A stretch of 64,000 bases of DNA from Rhizobium sp. JAB6 (GCF_003024605.1 NZ_PYJQ01000010.1:393798-457797); one strand, 5' to 3'; shown: positions 35,713-45,140, numbered from the stretch's first letter. Translations and numbers: made by a program. Notes: generated by a model from the letters alone, not told the origin.

Positions 35713-36635
35713 TGCCCGCTCTCCTTCGGATCGAGCGCATCGCGCAGGCCGTCGCCGAGCAGATTGAAGCCGAGGCTGACAATGAGGATCGCGATACCGG
35801 GCATAGCCGCCACCCACCATTGATCGAGATAGTATTTGAAGCCGCTTGCGATCATCACGCCCCACTCGGGCAGCGGCGGCTGCGCACCAAGGCCAAGGAA
35901 ACCGAGGCCGGCAGCCGTCAGGATGACGCCGGCCATGTCGAGGGTGACGCGGACGATCACCGAGGAGATGCAGAGCGGCATGACATGGCGGAAGATGATG
36001 CGCAACGGCGAGGCACCCATGAGCTGCACGGCGGCGATATAATCCGAACGCCGCACTGTCATCGTTTCGGCGCGCGCCAGACGGGCATAGGGCGGCCAGG
36101 AGGTGATGGCGATCGCGATGACCGCATTCTCGATGCCCGCGCCCAGCGCACCCGCAAAGGCAAGCGCCAGCACCAGTTTTGGGAAGGCGAGGAAGATATC
36201 GGTGATGCGCATCAGGATCACATCGACCCAGCCGCCAAGATAGCCCGACACCATGCCGATGATCAGCCCGATCGGCGCCGAGATGATCGCGACCAGAACA
36301 ACGATATAGAGCGTCCAGCGCGAACCGTAGATGAGGCGCGAGAGGATGTCGCGCCCGAGATCGTCGGTGCCGAGAAGATAACCCGGCGTACCGGGAGGCT
36401 TCAGATAGGCATTGGTCAGGTCGCCTATGACGGGCGAATGCGGGGCGATGACATCGGCAAATGCTGCGACCAGCACGAGCGCGATGATAATGAGCAACCC
36501 GATCACAGCCAGGCGATTGGCGGAAAACTGCCGCCAGGTGACGTAGGCGCGCCCGAGTCTCGCCTGCCGGCGCGACTGTGGCCGGTCGGAGAGCAGCCAG
36601 TCCCTCAGGCTGGGTTGGGTGGTCTCGACTGTCAT
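35709..36635 (-). CDS. Peptide/nickel ABC transporter permease (DppC-like)
   Basis: Inner-membrane permease of 308 residues with six helices. The N-terminal OppC segment is followed by the first helix LAVIGLLIIIALVLVAAFADVIAPH and the DppC hallmark GTDDLGRDILSRLIYGSR. The EAA-like loop reads AAVQLMGASPLRIIFRHVMP. It overlaps both neighbours by four bases (ATGA), so the operon is translationally coupled. Confidence 0.92.
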   Translation of the reverse strand: MTVETTQPSLRDWLLSDRPQSRRQARLGRAYVTWRQFSANRLAVIGLLIIIALVLVAAFADVIAPHSPVIGDLTNAYLKPPGTPGYLLGTDDLGRDILSRLIYGSRWTLYIVVLVAIISAPIGLIIGMVSGYLGGWVDVILMRITDIFLAFPKLVLALAFAGALGAGIENAVIAIAITSWPPYARLARAETMTVRRSDYIAAVQLMGASPLRIIFRHVMPLCISSVIVRVTLDMAGVILTAAGLGFLGLGAQPPLPEWGVMIASGFKYYLDQWWVAAMPGIAILIVSLGFNLLGDGLRDALDPKESGQ

Positions 36636-37699
36636 TTACGTCGGGTCCTTGGGTCGAGCGTTCGATAGAGAAGGTCGGAAATGAGATTGATGCCGATGAA
36701 AACCGTGCCGATGACGATAGTGCCGCCGAGAACGGCATTCATGTCGGCATTGCGCAGCGAGCTGGTGATGTAGAAGCCGATGCCCGGCCACGAGAAAACG
36801 ATCTCCGTCAGCACGGACCCCTCGAGCAGCCCGGCATAGGAGAGCGCGATCACCGTGATCAGCGGCACGGCGGCGCTGCGCAGGGCATGCCCCCAGATCA
36901 CCCGCGTTTCGGAAAGACCCTTGGCGCGGGCCGCCACAATATATTCCTGGCCCAGCTCGTTCAGCATGAAGCTGCGGGTCATCCGGCTGATATACGCAAG
37001 CGAGAAATAACCGAGCAGCGACGCCGGCAGGATGATGTGGCGGAAGACGTCCCAAAAGACGTCCCATTGCCCCTGCAGCGCACTGTCGAGCAGGAAGAAG
37101 CCTGTGACCGGCGTGAAAGTATATTCATAGGCGATGTCGATGCGGCCGGGATAAGCCACCCAGTTCAGCTTCGCATAGAAGATGACGAGGGAAACCATGG
37201 CCAACCAGAAGACCGGCACCGAATAGCCGACGAGGCCGATCACGCGCACGATCTGGTCGATGATACTGTTGCGGCGCACGGCGGCAAGCACGCCGAAGGG
37301 AACCCCGAATACGGCGCCGATGATCGTGCCGACCGTCGCAAGCTCCATCGTTGCGGGAAAGACGCGCCTGATGTCATCCATAACCGGATTGGTCGTCAGC
37401 ACCGACGTGCCGAAATCGCCGCTCAGAGCGCTCACGAGATAGTAATAGAACTGCAGATAGAGCGGCTGATCGAGATGCATCTCGCGCCGCAAACGCTCCA
37501 ATATCTGCTGCGGCGCGTGATCGCCGGCAATCGCCAGCGCCGGATCGATCGGTATGACGCGCCCGATGAAGAAGGTGACGGCAAGTAGGCCGAGATAGGT
37601 GGTGACGGCCACGACCAGAAATCGCAGCAGCCCCATGAAGAATGGAGCGGCACGGCCCTTTTGGGGCCGCACCTGCATTTTTCGTTCGACGGTGCTCAA
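36632..37699 (-). CDS. Peptide/nickel ABC transporter permease (DppB-like)
   Basis: Inner-membrane permease of 355 residues. The first helix (LLRFLVVAVTTYLGLLAVTF) is followed by RVIPIDPALAIAG, a periplasmic loop, and five helices ending LISDLLYRTLDPRTR. The EAA loop is VAARAKGLSETRVIWGHALR. The start is uncertain: TTG 37699 lies shortly after AGGACTAGGTCT, and ATG 37678 (MQVRPQKG) is the alternative. It begins 21 bp after the binding-protein gene. Confidence 0.9.
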   Translation of the reverse strand: MSTVERKMQVRPQKGRAAPFFMGLLRFLVVAVTTYLGLLAVTFFIGRVIPIDPALAIAGDHAPQQILERLRREMHLDQPLYLQFYYYLVSALSGDFGTSVLTTNPVMDDIRRVFPATMELATVGTIIGAVFGVPFGVLAAVRRNSIIDQIVRVIGLVGYSVPVFWLAMVSLVIFYAKLNWVAYPGRIDIAYEYTFTPVTGFFLLDSALQGQWDVFWDVFRHIILPASLLGYFSLAYISRMTRSFMLNELGQEYIVAARAKGLSETRVIWGHALRSAAVPLITVIALSYAGLLEGSVLTEIVFSWPGIGFYITSSLRNADMNAVLGGTIVIGTVFIGINLISDLLYRTLDPRTRRK

Positions 37700-37720
37700 A
37701 GACCTAGTCCTGCCGGATCA

Positions 37721-39361
37721 TTACTTGGAGATCGGCCAGACGAAGTTGTTGTCGAAGCTCGGACCGAGCTTGAAGTCCTTCACGTCCTTGCGATAGCCGG
37801 CGACTTCCGTCTGCTGAAAGAGGATAGTGAACGGGCTTGCTTCCAGGAATTTCTTCTGGATGTCCTGATACATCGCGCCGCGCTTGGCCGCATCGCCTTC
37901 GAAGAGAGCCGCTTTGGCCAGCTTCTCCAGCTCCGGCGCCGTCCAGGTGTTGCGCCAGACGAGCGTCTTGTTGCTGCTGGTATCCGAGTTGTCGTCGTTG
38001 GTGGTGAAGGTATCGGCGTTGGAATGGGGGTCCCAATAATCCGGACCCCAGTTGCCGAAGTAGATATCGTGATTGCGGGCACGATACTTCGTCAGCTTCT
38101 GTTTGCCGTCGCCGGGGATGATCTCCACCTTGATGCCGGCCTGGCCGAGCGTCTGCTGGATCGCGGTGGCGATGCTCGTATCCGGCTCGATGCTGCGCAC
38201 GTCCATGGTGATCGAGAAGCCGTTGGGTAGGCCCGCCTTGGCTAGCAATTCCTTGGCCTTGGCGACGTCGAGCTTGAACGGGTTTTCATCCAGCGAGCCG
38301 AGCATGCCCTTCGGTTCGAAGGTCTGATGGATTTCGCCGATGCCCTTGATCAGCGTCTTGCCGATAGCATCGTAATCGACCAGCCATTTGAACGCCTGCT
38401 GCACTTCCGGCTTGGCAAGGTTCGCATTCTTCTGGTTGAGGCTCATATAGTAGATCGTACCCTTGGGCGCGCTGGTCGAAGCGAGCTGGGTGTTTTTCTC
38501 GACAGCCTGAAGATCGGTCGGCGAAAGGTTGCGGGCGATATCGATGTCGCCGTTTTCAAGCGCCAGGCGCTGCGCCGAGCTTTCCTTCATAAAGCGGTAT
38601 ATGACGCGGTTCAGCTTCGCCTTTTCGCCGTAGTAGTTGTCATTTCGCTCAAGCACGACCGCCTCGTTGGCGCGCCATTCACGCAGCTTGAACGGACCGG
38701 AACCGGCAAAGCCGGTCTTCAGCCAGCTGTTGCCGAAGTCGTTGTCGTATTTGTAGTCGGCAGTCGGCGTTGCCGGCTTCACGTGCTGCAGAACCAGCTT
38801 CTTGTCGACCACTTCGGCAACGGTTGCCGTCAGGCAATTCAGCACGAAGCTCGGCGCATAGGGCTTGTCGACGGTAAAGGTGAAGGTGTTCGCATCGGTC
38901 GCCTTGGCCTTCTCCGTCACATTGTCGCCGGTAAGGCCGAACTGGGTGAGAATGAAGGCGGGGCTCTTATTGAGCTTGACGACGCGCTCGAAAGACCATG
39001 CGACATCTTCTGCGGTGATCGGATTGCCGGAAGCGAACTTCAGGCCAGGCTTCAGCTTGAACGTGTAGGTCAAATGATCGTCGGAAACCGACCAGCTCTC
39101 GGCGAGATCGCCCTTGATCTTGGACGTATCGTTGATATCGAGACGGACGAGCAGGCTGTAGGTGTTGCCGGTGATTTCGGCAGCCGACAGTTCATAGGCT
39201 TCGGCCGGATCCATGCTGAGAATATCGTCGAAGGCAAAGCCCTCGACCAGCGTGTCCTTTGGCGTCGCAGCGTATGCGTTCGGCGCCGCCACCAGCAGAA
39301 GCGAGAGAGCCACGCCGGCAGACAGCGCGCGCAAACCGCGGTTCGTCTTAGTCATCATCAT
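37721..39361 (-). CDS. Peptide ABC transporter periplasmic binding protein (family 5)
   Basis: Extracytoplasmic solute-binding protein of about 546 residues. The signal peptide ends near AAPNAYAATPKDTLVEG. The family-5 fold is shown by GFAFDDILSMDPAEAYELSA, LKPGLKFASGNPITAEDVAWSFER and GPFKLREW. It delivers peptides to the DppBCDF-like complex. Of the in-frame starts, ATG 39370 touches the GGGGA ribosome site, so I prefer ATG 39361, nine bases after it. The dipeptidase gene upstream suggests di- or oligopeptides as ligand. Confidence 0.9.
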   Translation of the reverse strand: MMMTKTNRGLRALSAGVALSLLLVAAPNAYAATPKDTLVEGFAFDDILSMDPAEAYELSAAEITGNTYSLLVRLDINDTSKIKGDLAESWSVSDDHLTYTFKLKPGLKFASGNPITAEDVAWSFERVVKLNKSPAFILTQFGLTGDNVTEKAKATDANTFTFTVDKPYAPSFVLNCLTATVAEVVDKKLVLQHVKPATPTADYKYDNDFGNSWLKTGFAGSGPFKLREWRANEAVVLERNDNYYGEKAKLNRVIYRFMKESSAQRLALENGDIDIARNLSPTDLQAVEKNTQLASTSAPKGTIYYMSLNQKNANLAKPEVQQAFKWLVDYDAIGKTLIKGIGEIHQTFEPKGMLGSLDENPFKLDVAKAKELLAKAGLPNGFSITMDVRSIEPDTSIATAIQQTLGQAGIKVEIIPGDGKQKLTKYRARNHDIYFGNWGPDYWDPHSNADTFTTNDDNSDTSSNKTLVWRNTWTAPELEKLAKAALFEGDAAKRGAMYQDIQKKFLEASPFTILFQQTEVAGYRKDVKDFKLGPSFDNNFVWPISK

Positions 39362-39407
39362 TGTTTTCATTCCCCTTTTTTAAAACTCTACACAATCGGC
39401 ACACACT

Positions 39408-40466
39408 TCACCGGCTGCCTTCCTTCCAAGCGGACGCCAGGACGCGAAGCCAGTTCTCCCTGCACAGCTTTACAAGATCGGCCTCACCATAACCAACGTT
39501 CCGAAGGGCGGCAATCAGCTTCTGATTGCCTGCAGCATCGCTAATTTCCGCAGGAATCGTGGCGCCATCGAAGTCCGATCCTAGGCCGACGCAGTCGATG
39601 CCGACACGGCCGACGAGATAATCGACATGCCGCACCATCGCCTCGAGCGGCGTATCGGCATCCGAGCGCGCATCATCGCGCAGCATCGCCGTCGCATAGT
39701 TGAGACCGACGATGCCGCGGCTCTCCTTGATGGCGTCGAGCTGCTTGTCGGTGAGATTGCGCGCCACCGGCGTCAGCGCGTGGGCATTGGAATGGCTGGC
39801 GACCAGCGGCTGGTCCGAAGTCTTCGCCACATCCCAGAAGCCCTTTTCGGTGATGTGGGCGAGATCGACGAGAATGCCGAGCCGGTTGCAGGCGCGCACC
39901 AGCGCGAAGCCGGCCTCGGTCAGGCCAGGCCCGGTATCCGGCGAACTCGGATAGGCGAAAGGAACGCCGTGGGCAAAAACGTTGTTGCGGCTCCAGACGG
40001 GCCCCAGCGAACGCAGGCCGGCGGCATAGAAGGTTTCGAGCGCGACGAGATCGGCATCGATCGCTTCGCAGCCTTCCATATGCATTACGGCCGCGAAAAT
40101 GCCCCTCTCCATGCAATCGCGGATCTCGGCGGTGGAGCGGCAGAGCTTCCAGGCGCCGGCACGGTCGAGCCGCAGCGCGATCGCCGCCATTTCCAGCGCC
40201 ACGTCGAGGGAAGGCGCCCGCTCCAGCGGAGCCGCAAGCGGCGTGGCATAGTGGCCGTTGCTATCGGGATCGGCAAAGACGAGATCGCCCGATGGAATAT
40301 AGATGGCGCAAAGACCGCCTGCCAGGCCGCCGACCCGGGCACGCGGAGCATCGATATGACCGCTGGTCGTTCCATTCCTGAACTCGGCGATCGGATCGGC
40401 GCCGTCGCGCGCGTGATGCCAGAGTCTCAAGAGAACGTCGTTGTGACCATCGAATACGGCTTGCAT
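39408..40466 (-). CDS. Dipeptidase, peptidase family M19
   Basis: Zinc enzyme of the membrane/renal dipeptidase family, 352 residues without a clear signal peptide. The first zinc motif is HND at 8-10 (FDGHNDVLLRLW); the bridging Glu lies in MHMEGCEAI, and the other histidines are in LVDLAHITEKGF and VASHSNAHAL; GSDFDGA is near the C-terminus. The ATG at 40466 lies six bases after GGGA. As the first gene of a peptide-importer operon it probably cleaves imported dipeptides, possibly including D-amino-acid ones. Confidence 0.9.
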   Translation of the reverse strand: MQAVFDGHNDVLLRLWHHARDGADPIAEFRNGTTSGHIDAPRARVGGLAGGLCAIYIPSGDLVFADPDSNGHYATPLAAPLERAPSLDVALEMAAIALRLDRAGAWKLCRSTAEIRDCMERGIFAAVMHMEGCEAIDADLVALETFYAAGLRSLGPVWSRNNVFAHGVPFAYPSSPDTGPGLTEAGFALVRACNRLGILVDLAHITEKGFWDVAKTSDQPLVASHSNAHALTPVARNLTDKQLDAIKESRGIVGLNYATAMLRDDARSDADTPLEAMVRHVDYLVGRVGIDCVGLGSDFDGATIPAEISDAAGNQKLIAALRNVGYGEADLVKLCRENWLRVLASAWKEGSR

Positions 40467-40594
40467 TTTCTATCCCGGGTGAAGCGCTCTAGAGAGAGCG
40501 AATGGAAAGCCGCCAGAATAGAAAAGCTGACAGGATTCGCCATACCCAAATGAAAAAAATTTGCATTTGCATGGAATGGCATGGAGAAATGGAA

Positions 40595-40618
40595 AAGGCG
40601 AGGTAAAAACCCCGCCTT
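40595..40618 (-). terminator. Intrinsic terminator of the sugar ABC operon
   Basis: Read on the minus strand, AAGGCGGGGT, loop TTTT and ACCTCGCCTT make a 10-bp stem with one mismatch, followed by TTCC. It lies 38 bases after the permease stop codon. Confidence 0.75.
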
Positions 40619-40655
40619 GAGAGTATGCTAGAACGCTGATGATGTGTCGGGCATT

Positions 40656-41681
40656 TCAGCGCTTGGCCCGCTTCTTCTGGCGGTAGACGTCGATGGCAAC
40701 GGCCGCGACGATGATGAAGCCTTTGGCGATTTCCTGGTAATAGGCATCGACGTTGAGGAAGGTGAAGCCTGAGATCATCACGCCGAGAATAACGGTGCCG
40801 ATCACGGTGCCGGCGATACGGCCGACACCGCCGGTCAGCGATGTGCCGCCGATAACGGCCGCAGCGATCGCGTCCAGCTCGTAATTGACGCCCATGCCGG
40901 CCTGCGCCGTCTGCACGCGGGCGGCGGTGATGATGCCGGCGAGACCCGCGAGAAGTCCGGCAATCGCATAGACCTTGACCAAATGCGTCTCGACATTGAT
41001 GCCCGATACGCGCGCCGCCTGCACATTGGCGCCAATCGCATAGGTGAACTTGCCGTAGCGCGTGTAGCGCAGCACGATATGGAAGGCGATCGCGATGATG
41101 AGGAAGACGACCACCGGCCAAATACCGGAACCAATGAAATTGAACTGATCGGTGAGACCTGAAATCGGCTGACCCTTGGTATAGAGCTTCGACAGGCCGC
41201 GGGCCGAGACCATCATGCCGAGCGTCGCGATGAAGGGCGGGATCTTCGTCTTGGTGATCAGCTGGCCGTTGATGTAACCGGCAAGCAGGCCGATCAGCAG
41301 GCCGATGCCGATCGGTACGAAGAAGGGCATGTCGGTCAGCGCAGGATAGACTGCCCTCGCCCAGGTCGACGACTGGGCAAAGCTTGCGGCGACCATCGCC
41401 GTGAGGCCGACGACCGACCCGGACGAGAGGTCGATACCGCCTGTGATGATGACCTGCGTCACGCCGACCGAGATGATGCCGATAACCGACACCTGCAGGA
41501 TCATGATCTTCAGGCGCTGCAGGTTCATCAGGAAGCTCTGGCCGACGAAGATCCAGCCGAGGATTTCACAGAGAAGCGCAATGCCGATCAGCACCAGGAA
41601 GATGCCGAGTTCGGGCGGCACCCGGCGCCTTCTTGGCCGCGTGACTGCCGGAGCGGCCGCCTCTGCAACTTTGCTAACCAT
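40656..41681 (-). CDS. Sugar/cyclitol ABC transporter permease (RbsC/IatP-like)
   Basis: Inner-membrane permease of the ribose/xylose/inositol group, 341 residues with about ten helices. Family pattern: VGVTQVIITGGIDLSSGSVVGL and later INVETHLVKVYAIAGLLAGLAGI. The ATG at 41681 lies eight bases after GGGAGG. It follows the ATPase gene by 32 bp. The ligand is set by the binding protein; upstream GGAA-N6-TTCC sites favour inositol. Confidence 0.9.
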   Translation of the reverse strand: MVSKVAEAAAPAVTRPRRRRVPPELGIFLVLIGIALLCEILGWIFVGQSFLMNLQRLKIMILQVSVIGIISVGVTQVIITGGIDLSSGSVVGLTAMVAASFAQSSTWARAVYPALTDMPFFVPIGIGLLIGLLAGYINGQLITKTKIPPFIATLGMMVSARGLSKLYTKGQPISGLTDQFNFIGSGIWPVVVFLIIAIAFHIVLRYTRYGKFTYAIGANVQAARVSGINVETHLVKVYAIAGLLAGLAGIITAARVQTAQAGMGVNYELDAIAAAVIGGTSLTGGVGRIAGTVIGTVILGVMISGFTFLNVDAYYQEIAKGFIIVAAVAIDVYRQKKRAKR

Positions 41682-41713
41682 GCTTCAATCCTCCCTTGCG
41701 ATGATTGGCGGCG

Positions 41714-43255
41714 TCACTGCGCGGCCAGCTCCATCACCTTCACTTGAGTTGCTTCCGCGCGATCCAGGAATCCGGTGACCCGTCCCTCGTGCATGACCAT
41801 GATGCGGTCGCTCATGCCGAGCACCTCGGGCATTTCCGAGGAGATCATGATCACGGCGACGCCGTTGCGCGCCATTTCAGTGACGAGACGATGGATCTCC
41901 GCCTTAGCGCCGACATCGATGCCGCGGGTCGGCTCGTCCAGGATCAGAATGCGGGGATTGGTGAGCATCCACCGGCCGATCAGCGCCTTCTGCTGATTGC
42001 CGCCGGAAAGATTTTCGATCCGTTCGTCGAGGTTAGGCGTCTTGACGCGCAATTTCCTGGCCATTTCCTCGCAGGCCTCTTCGATCGAACCTTCCTGCAC
42101 GAAGCCACCGCGCACAAATTTGTCGTGCAGAACTGCGACCTGCATGTTCTCGAGCACGCTCAGGATGAGAAGACAACCCGTATCCTTGCGGTCTTCGGTC
42201 AGGAAGGCCATGCCGTGGCAGATTGCGGCGGCTGGCGAGGTGATTTCAGTCTTCTTGCCGAAAAGCTCGATCGTGCCGGACGAGGCCGGCGTGACGCCGA
42301 AGATGGTCTCGGCGACATTGGACCGGCCCGATCCGACAAGCCCGGCCACACCGAGAATTTCGCCGGCCCGGACGTCGAAGGACACATTGGAGAACACGCC
42401 GTCGAGGCTCAGATCCTTAACCGACAGCACGGTTTCGCCGATCGGCACCTCTTCCTTCGGGAACATCTGCGTGATCTCGCGGCCGACCATCATCCGGATG
42501 ATGTCATCGCGGGTGACGTCGGTCGAAGCGTGCGTGCCGATATATTTACCGTCGCGGAACACCGAAAACTCATCGGCGATCTCGAACAGCTCATTCATCT
42601 TGTGAGTGATATAGACGATGCCGATCCCCTGGGCCCGCAGATCGCGGATGATCTGGAAGAGATGCGCCACTTCGCGCTCAGTGAGAGCAGACGTCGGCTC
42701 GTCCATGATCAGCACGTCGGAATTATAGGAAACCGCCTTCGCGATTTCGACCATCTGCCGGCTCGCGACGGAAAGCTCGCGGACCTGGATTTCGGGATCG
42801 ATGGAAATGTTCAGGCGCTGGAAGAGCTCCTCGGTCTTGCGGCTCATCTCCGCATGATCGACGAAACCGAAGCGGTTCTTCGGCTCACGTCGGATCCAGA
42901 TATTCTCGGCAACCGTCATGAAGGGCATCAGATTTAGTTCCTGATGGATCATGGCAATGCCGTTTTCCAGCGCATCGAGAGGCGATTTCAGCCGGATTTC
43001 GACGCCCTTGAGGCGCACTTCGCCCTGATCGGGGATATAGATGCCGGCAAGGATCTTCATCAGGGTCGATTTGCCCGCGCCGTTTTCGCCCATCAGCGCA
43101 TGCACTGTCCCACGCTTGAGGCGGAAGGAAACGTCATCGAGCGCGAGCACGCCGGGAAATTCCTTGCGGATGCCTTCAGCGCTCAACAGATAGGCGGCAT
43201 TGGGAACAACGCCGCTGGCGCGCACTGCCGCCATGGTGGATGGGCTCACAACCAT
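41714..43255 (-). CDS. Sugar/cyclitol ABC transporter ATPase (RbsA/IatA-like)
   Basis: Double ATPase of 513 residues that powers the importer. First cassette: Walker A GENGAGKST, VLIMDEPTSALTEREV. Second cassette: GLVGSGRSNVAE in place of a canonical Walker A, and LSGGNQQKALIGRWML with ILILDEPTRGID. The degenerate second site is normal for the RbsA/MglA group. The ATG at 43255 lies four bases after GGGAGGG. The gene order is binding protein, ATPase, permease. Confidence 0.93.
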   Translation of the reverse strand: MVVSPSTMAAVRASGVVPNAAYLLSAEGIRKEFPGVLALDDVSFRLKRGTVHALMGENGAGKSTLMKILAGIYIPDQGEVRLKGVEIRLKSPLDALENGIAMIHQELNLMPFMTVAENIWIRREPKNRFGFVDHAEMSRKTEELFQRLNISIDPEIQVRELSVASRQMVEIAKAVSYNSDVLIMDEPTSALTEREVAHLFQIIRDLRAQGIGIVYITHKMNELFEIADEFSVFRDGKYIGTHASTDVTRDDIIRMMVGREITQMFPKEEVPIGETVLSVKDLSLDGVFSNVSFDVRAGEILGVAGLVGSGRSNVAETIFGVTPASSGTIELFGKKTEITSPAAAICHGMAFLTEDRKDTGCLLILSVLENMQVAVLHDKFVRGGFVQEGSIEEACEEMARKLRVKTPNLDERIENLSGGNQQKALIGRWMLTNPRILILDEPTRGIDVGAKAEIHRLVTEMARNGVAVIMISSEMPEVLGMSDRIMVMHEGRVTGFLDRAEATQVKVMELAAQ

Positions 43256-43329
43256 TTTTCCCTCCCGGGCAGATCGGATTTCACAGGATGCGGGCTTTCA
43301 GGCCCGCATCCGTCGATCATTTTTCGTCC

Positions 43330-44256
43330 TTAGTTCTTCTTGATGAAGTCCTTGACGTTCGCCGGCGTGACGAGCTGGAAGGGGATGTAGACCTTCTTCT
43401 CGACCTTATCGCCCTTTGCCAGCTTGAGTGCGGCATCGACTGCACCCTTGCCCTGGCCGGCGGCATCCTGGAACACAGTGACCTTCAGGTCGCCGGCCTG
43501 CATGGCGGCAAGCGCGTCCTGCGTGGCGTCGACGCCGGCAACGACGATCTTGTCGAGCGGCTTGCCGGCGGCCTTCAGCGCCTGGATGGCGCCGATTGCC
43601 ATTTCATCGTTGTTGGAGATGACGGCATCGAATTCGATGCCGCTGGAGAGCCAGTTGGTCATCAGGTCGGCACCCTGGGTGCGCTGCCAGTTGGCGGTCT
43701 GCTCCTGAACGATCTTGATGCCCTTGCACTCGTCGGTCGCCACCACGTCATGGACGTCCTTGGTGCGCATGCGGGCAGCCTGGTTGGAAAGCTCGCCCAT
43801 CATGATGACGGCCTTGCCCTTGCCACCCAGCAACCGGCAGACTTCTTTGGCTTCCAGCGTACCGGATTCCTGCTCGTTGGAGGCGACGAAAGCCTGCTTG
43901 TCCGGAAGGCTGTCGACATTTGCCGGCTCGCGGTTGACGTAGACGAGCGGGATCTTGGCGTCGGCAGCCAGCTTGGAAATCGCAGCCGTCGCGTCGGTAT
44001 CGACCGGGTTCACGATGATGGCATCGACCTTACTGGCGATGAAGTTCTGGATCTGGCTCTGCTGCTTGGCGATATCGTTCTGCGCGTCTTCGACCTGCAG
44101 GGTGACGCCCTTGTCCTTTGCATAATCCTGCATACCGTTGCGCAGGACGGTCAGGAAGTTGTCGTCGAAGAGAGCCATCGACACGCCGATGGTTTGGGCG
44201 TGGGCGGCAGTCGACAACAAAAGCGCCATTGCAGAGCCAAGGATAAATTTCTTCAT
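43330..44256 (-). CDS. Periplasmic sugar-binding protein, probably myo-inositol (IbpA-like)
   Basis: Periplasmic binding protein of 308 residues (family with ribose-binding protein). The signal peptide ends AAHAQ; the mature start is TIGVSMALFDDNFLTVLRNG. NFIASKVDAIIVNPVDTDAT and GVDATQDALAAMQAGDL are typical. From memory it closely resembles the S. meliloti inositol-binding IbpA and proteins annotated as rhizopine-binding. The ATG at 44256 follows GGGAGGGAAAT. Two GGAA-N6-TTCC palindromes upstream support control by IolR. Ribose or another sugar remains possible. Confidence 0.88.
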   Translation of the reverse strand: MKKFILGSAMALLLSTAAHAQTIGVSMALFDDNFLTVLRNGMQDYAKDKGVTLQVEDAQNDIAKQQSQIQNFIASKVDAIIVNPVDTDATAAISKLAADAKIPLVYVNREPANVDSLPDKQAFVASNEQESGTLEAKEVCRLLGGKGKAVIMMGELSNQAARMRTKDVHDVVATDECKGIKIVQEQTANWQRTQGADLMTNWLSSGIEFDAVISNNDEMAIGAIQALKAAGKPLDKIVVAGVDATQDALAAMQAGDLKVTVFQDAAGQGKGAVDAALKLAKGDKVEKKVYIPFQLVTPANVKDFIKKN

Positions 44257-44403
44257 ATTTCCCTCCCAGATACGGTGCCCGGCCACACCCCTCCTGAATG
44301 CCGGAACCCCCGGTTTCGACCGTGGGGCCTTTATTCAATCGACCGCCACTCCCATGGCAATCATATCGAAAACGGAACAAACAAACCGTAAAATTCCTTA
44401 CGC

Positions 44404-44417
44404 GGAATATTCATTCC
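44404..44417. promoter_or_regulatory. Probable IolR operator, proximal (GGAA-N6-TTCC)
   Basis: GGAATATTCATTCC matches the GGAA-N6-TTCC motif reported for the RpiR-type repressor IolR in S. meliloti. It lies 148 bp upstream of the binding-protein start codon. No IolR gene is in the window. Confidence 0.6.
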
Positions 44418-44543
44418 ATTTTTCCATACAAAGGTCAACAGCAAATTCGGAGCCTGAGACTGGGTGCCGGCTACGATGACTTTTCTCGTCTCTGATGCTG
44501 TTAGAAATGGCGGCTAAACCCTACATACGGGCGCCGACACCAT

Positions 44544-44557
44544 GGAATGGTTATTCC
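44544..44557. promoter_or_regulatory. Probable IolR operator, distal (GGAA-N6-TTCC)
   Basis: GGAATGGTTATTCC sits in the extended palindrome ATGGAAT-GGTT-ATTCCAT (44542-44559). It is the same motif as at 44404, 140 bp away, and 71 bp before the divergent DUF1993 gene. It could serve either gene or help DNA looping. Confidence 0.55.
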
Positions 44558-44627
44558 ATCGACATCTGAACGGATGAGAATGTCGGCAAACAACCGGCCG
44601 CGCCGCGGCCCAGCATGGAGAAGACGC

Positions 44628-45134
44628 ATGCCCTCGATGTACAGTTTCTCGGTCCCGATCTTTCAGCGCGGTCTGCAAAACCTTTCGGCCTATCTCGACA
44701 AGATCGAAGCCCATGCGGCAGAAAAAGGCATTGCGGCGGAGGAACTCGTTTCCGCGCGCCTGATCGACGACATGCTGCCGCTTTCCGGCCAATACCAGAG
44801 AGCCTCCGATACGGCGAAGCTCACCATTTCCCGCCTTGCCGGCATCGACGCGCCACGCTTCGAGGACAATGAGGTTACCGTCGCAGACCTGCGCGAACGT
44901 CTGAAGAAAACTCAGGATTTCCTGGCAACGATCACTCCGGCAACGATGGAAGGCAGCGACACGCGGGAGGTGACGATCACGCCCGGAGGCAACAGGATCG
45001 TCTTCAAGGGCGAGGATTATCTGGCGAAATTCGCGCTGCCGAACTTCTTCTTCCACGTCACCACGGCGCACGACATTCTGCGCAGTCGCGGTCTGCCTGT
45101 CGGCAAGATGAACTATCTCGGCGCGCTCGGCTGA
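44628..45134 (+). CDS. DUF1993 family protein
   Basis: Soluble helical protein of 168 residues, probably with a DinB-like four-helix fold. It starts MPSMYSFSVPIFQRGLQNLS and ends HVTTAHDILRSRGLPVGKMNYLG; this final segment is conserved in DUF1993. Function unknown. The ATG at 44628 lies seven bases after GGAG; the frame is open further upstream to 44547 without support. It is divergent from the sugar ABC operon and converges on the sulfatase gene with six bases between. Confidence 0.85.
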   Translation: MPSMYSFSVPIFQRGLQNLSAYLDKIEAHAAEKGIAAEELVSARLIDDMLPLSGQYQRASDTAKLTISRLAGIDAPRFEDNEVTVADLRERLKKTQDFLATITPATMEGSDTREVTITPGGNRIVFKGEDYLAKFALPNFFFHVTTAHDILRSRGLPVGKMNYLGALG

Positions 45135-45140
45135 AACCAC

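Noticed and set aside
34879..36738. A single 619-codon frame that would fuse a permease-region peptide to the DppD-like ATPase
   Set aside because: The N-terminal half is an alternative frame of the DppC-like permease; the ATPase has its own ATG at 35712 with ATGA overlap.
36578..37588. 336-codon plus-strand frame opposite the DppB-like permease
   Set aside because: Antisense to a clear permease gene and without a ribosome site or family match.
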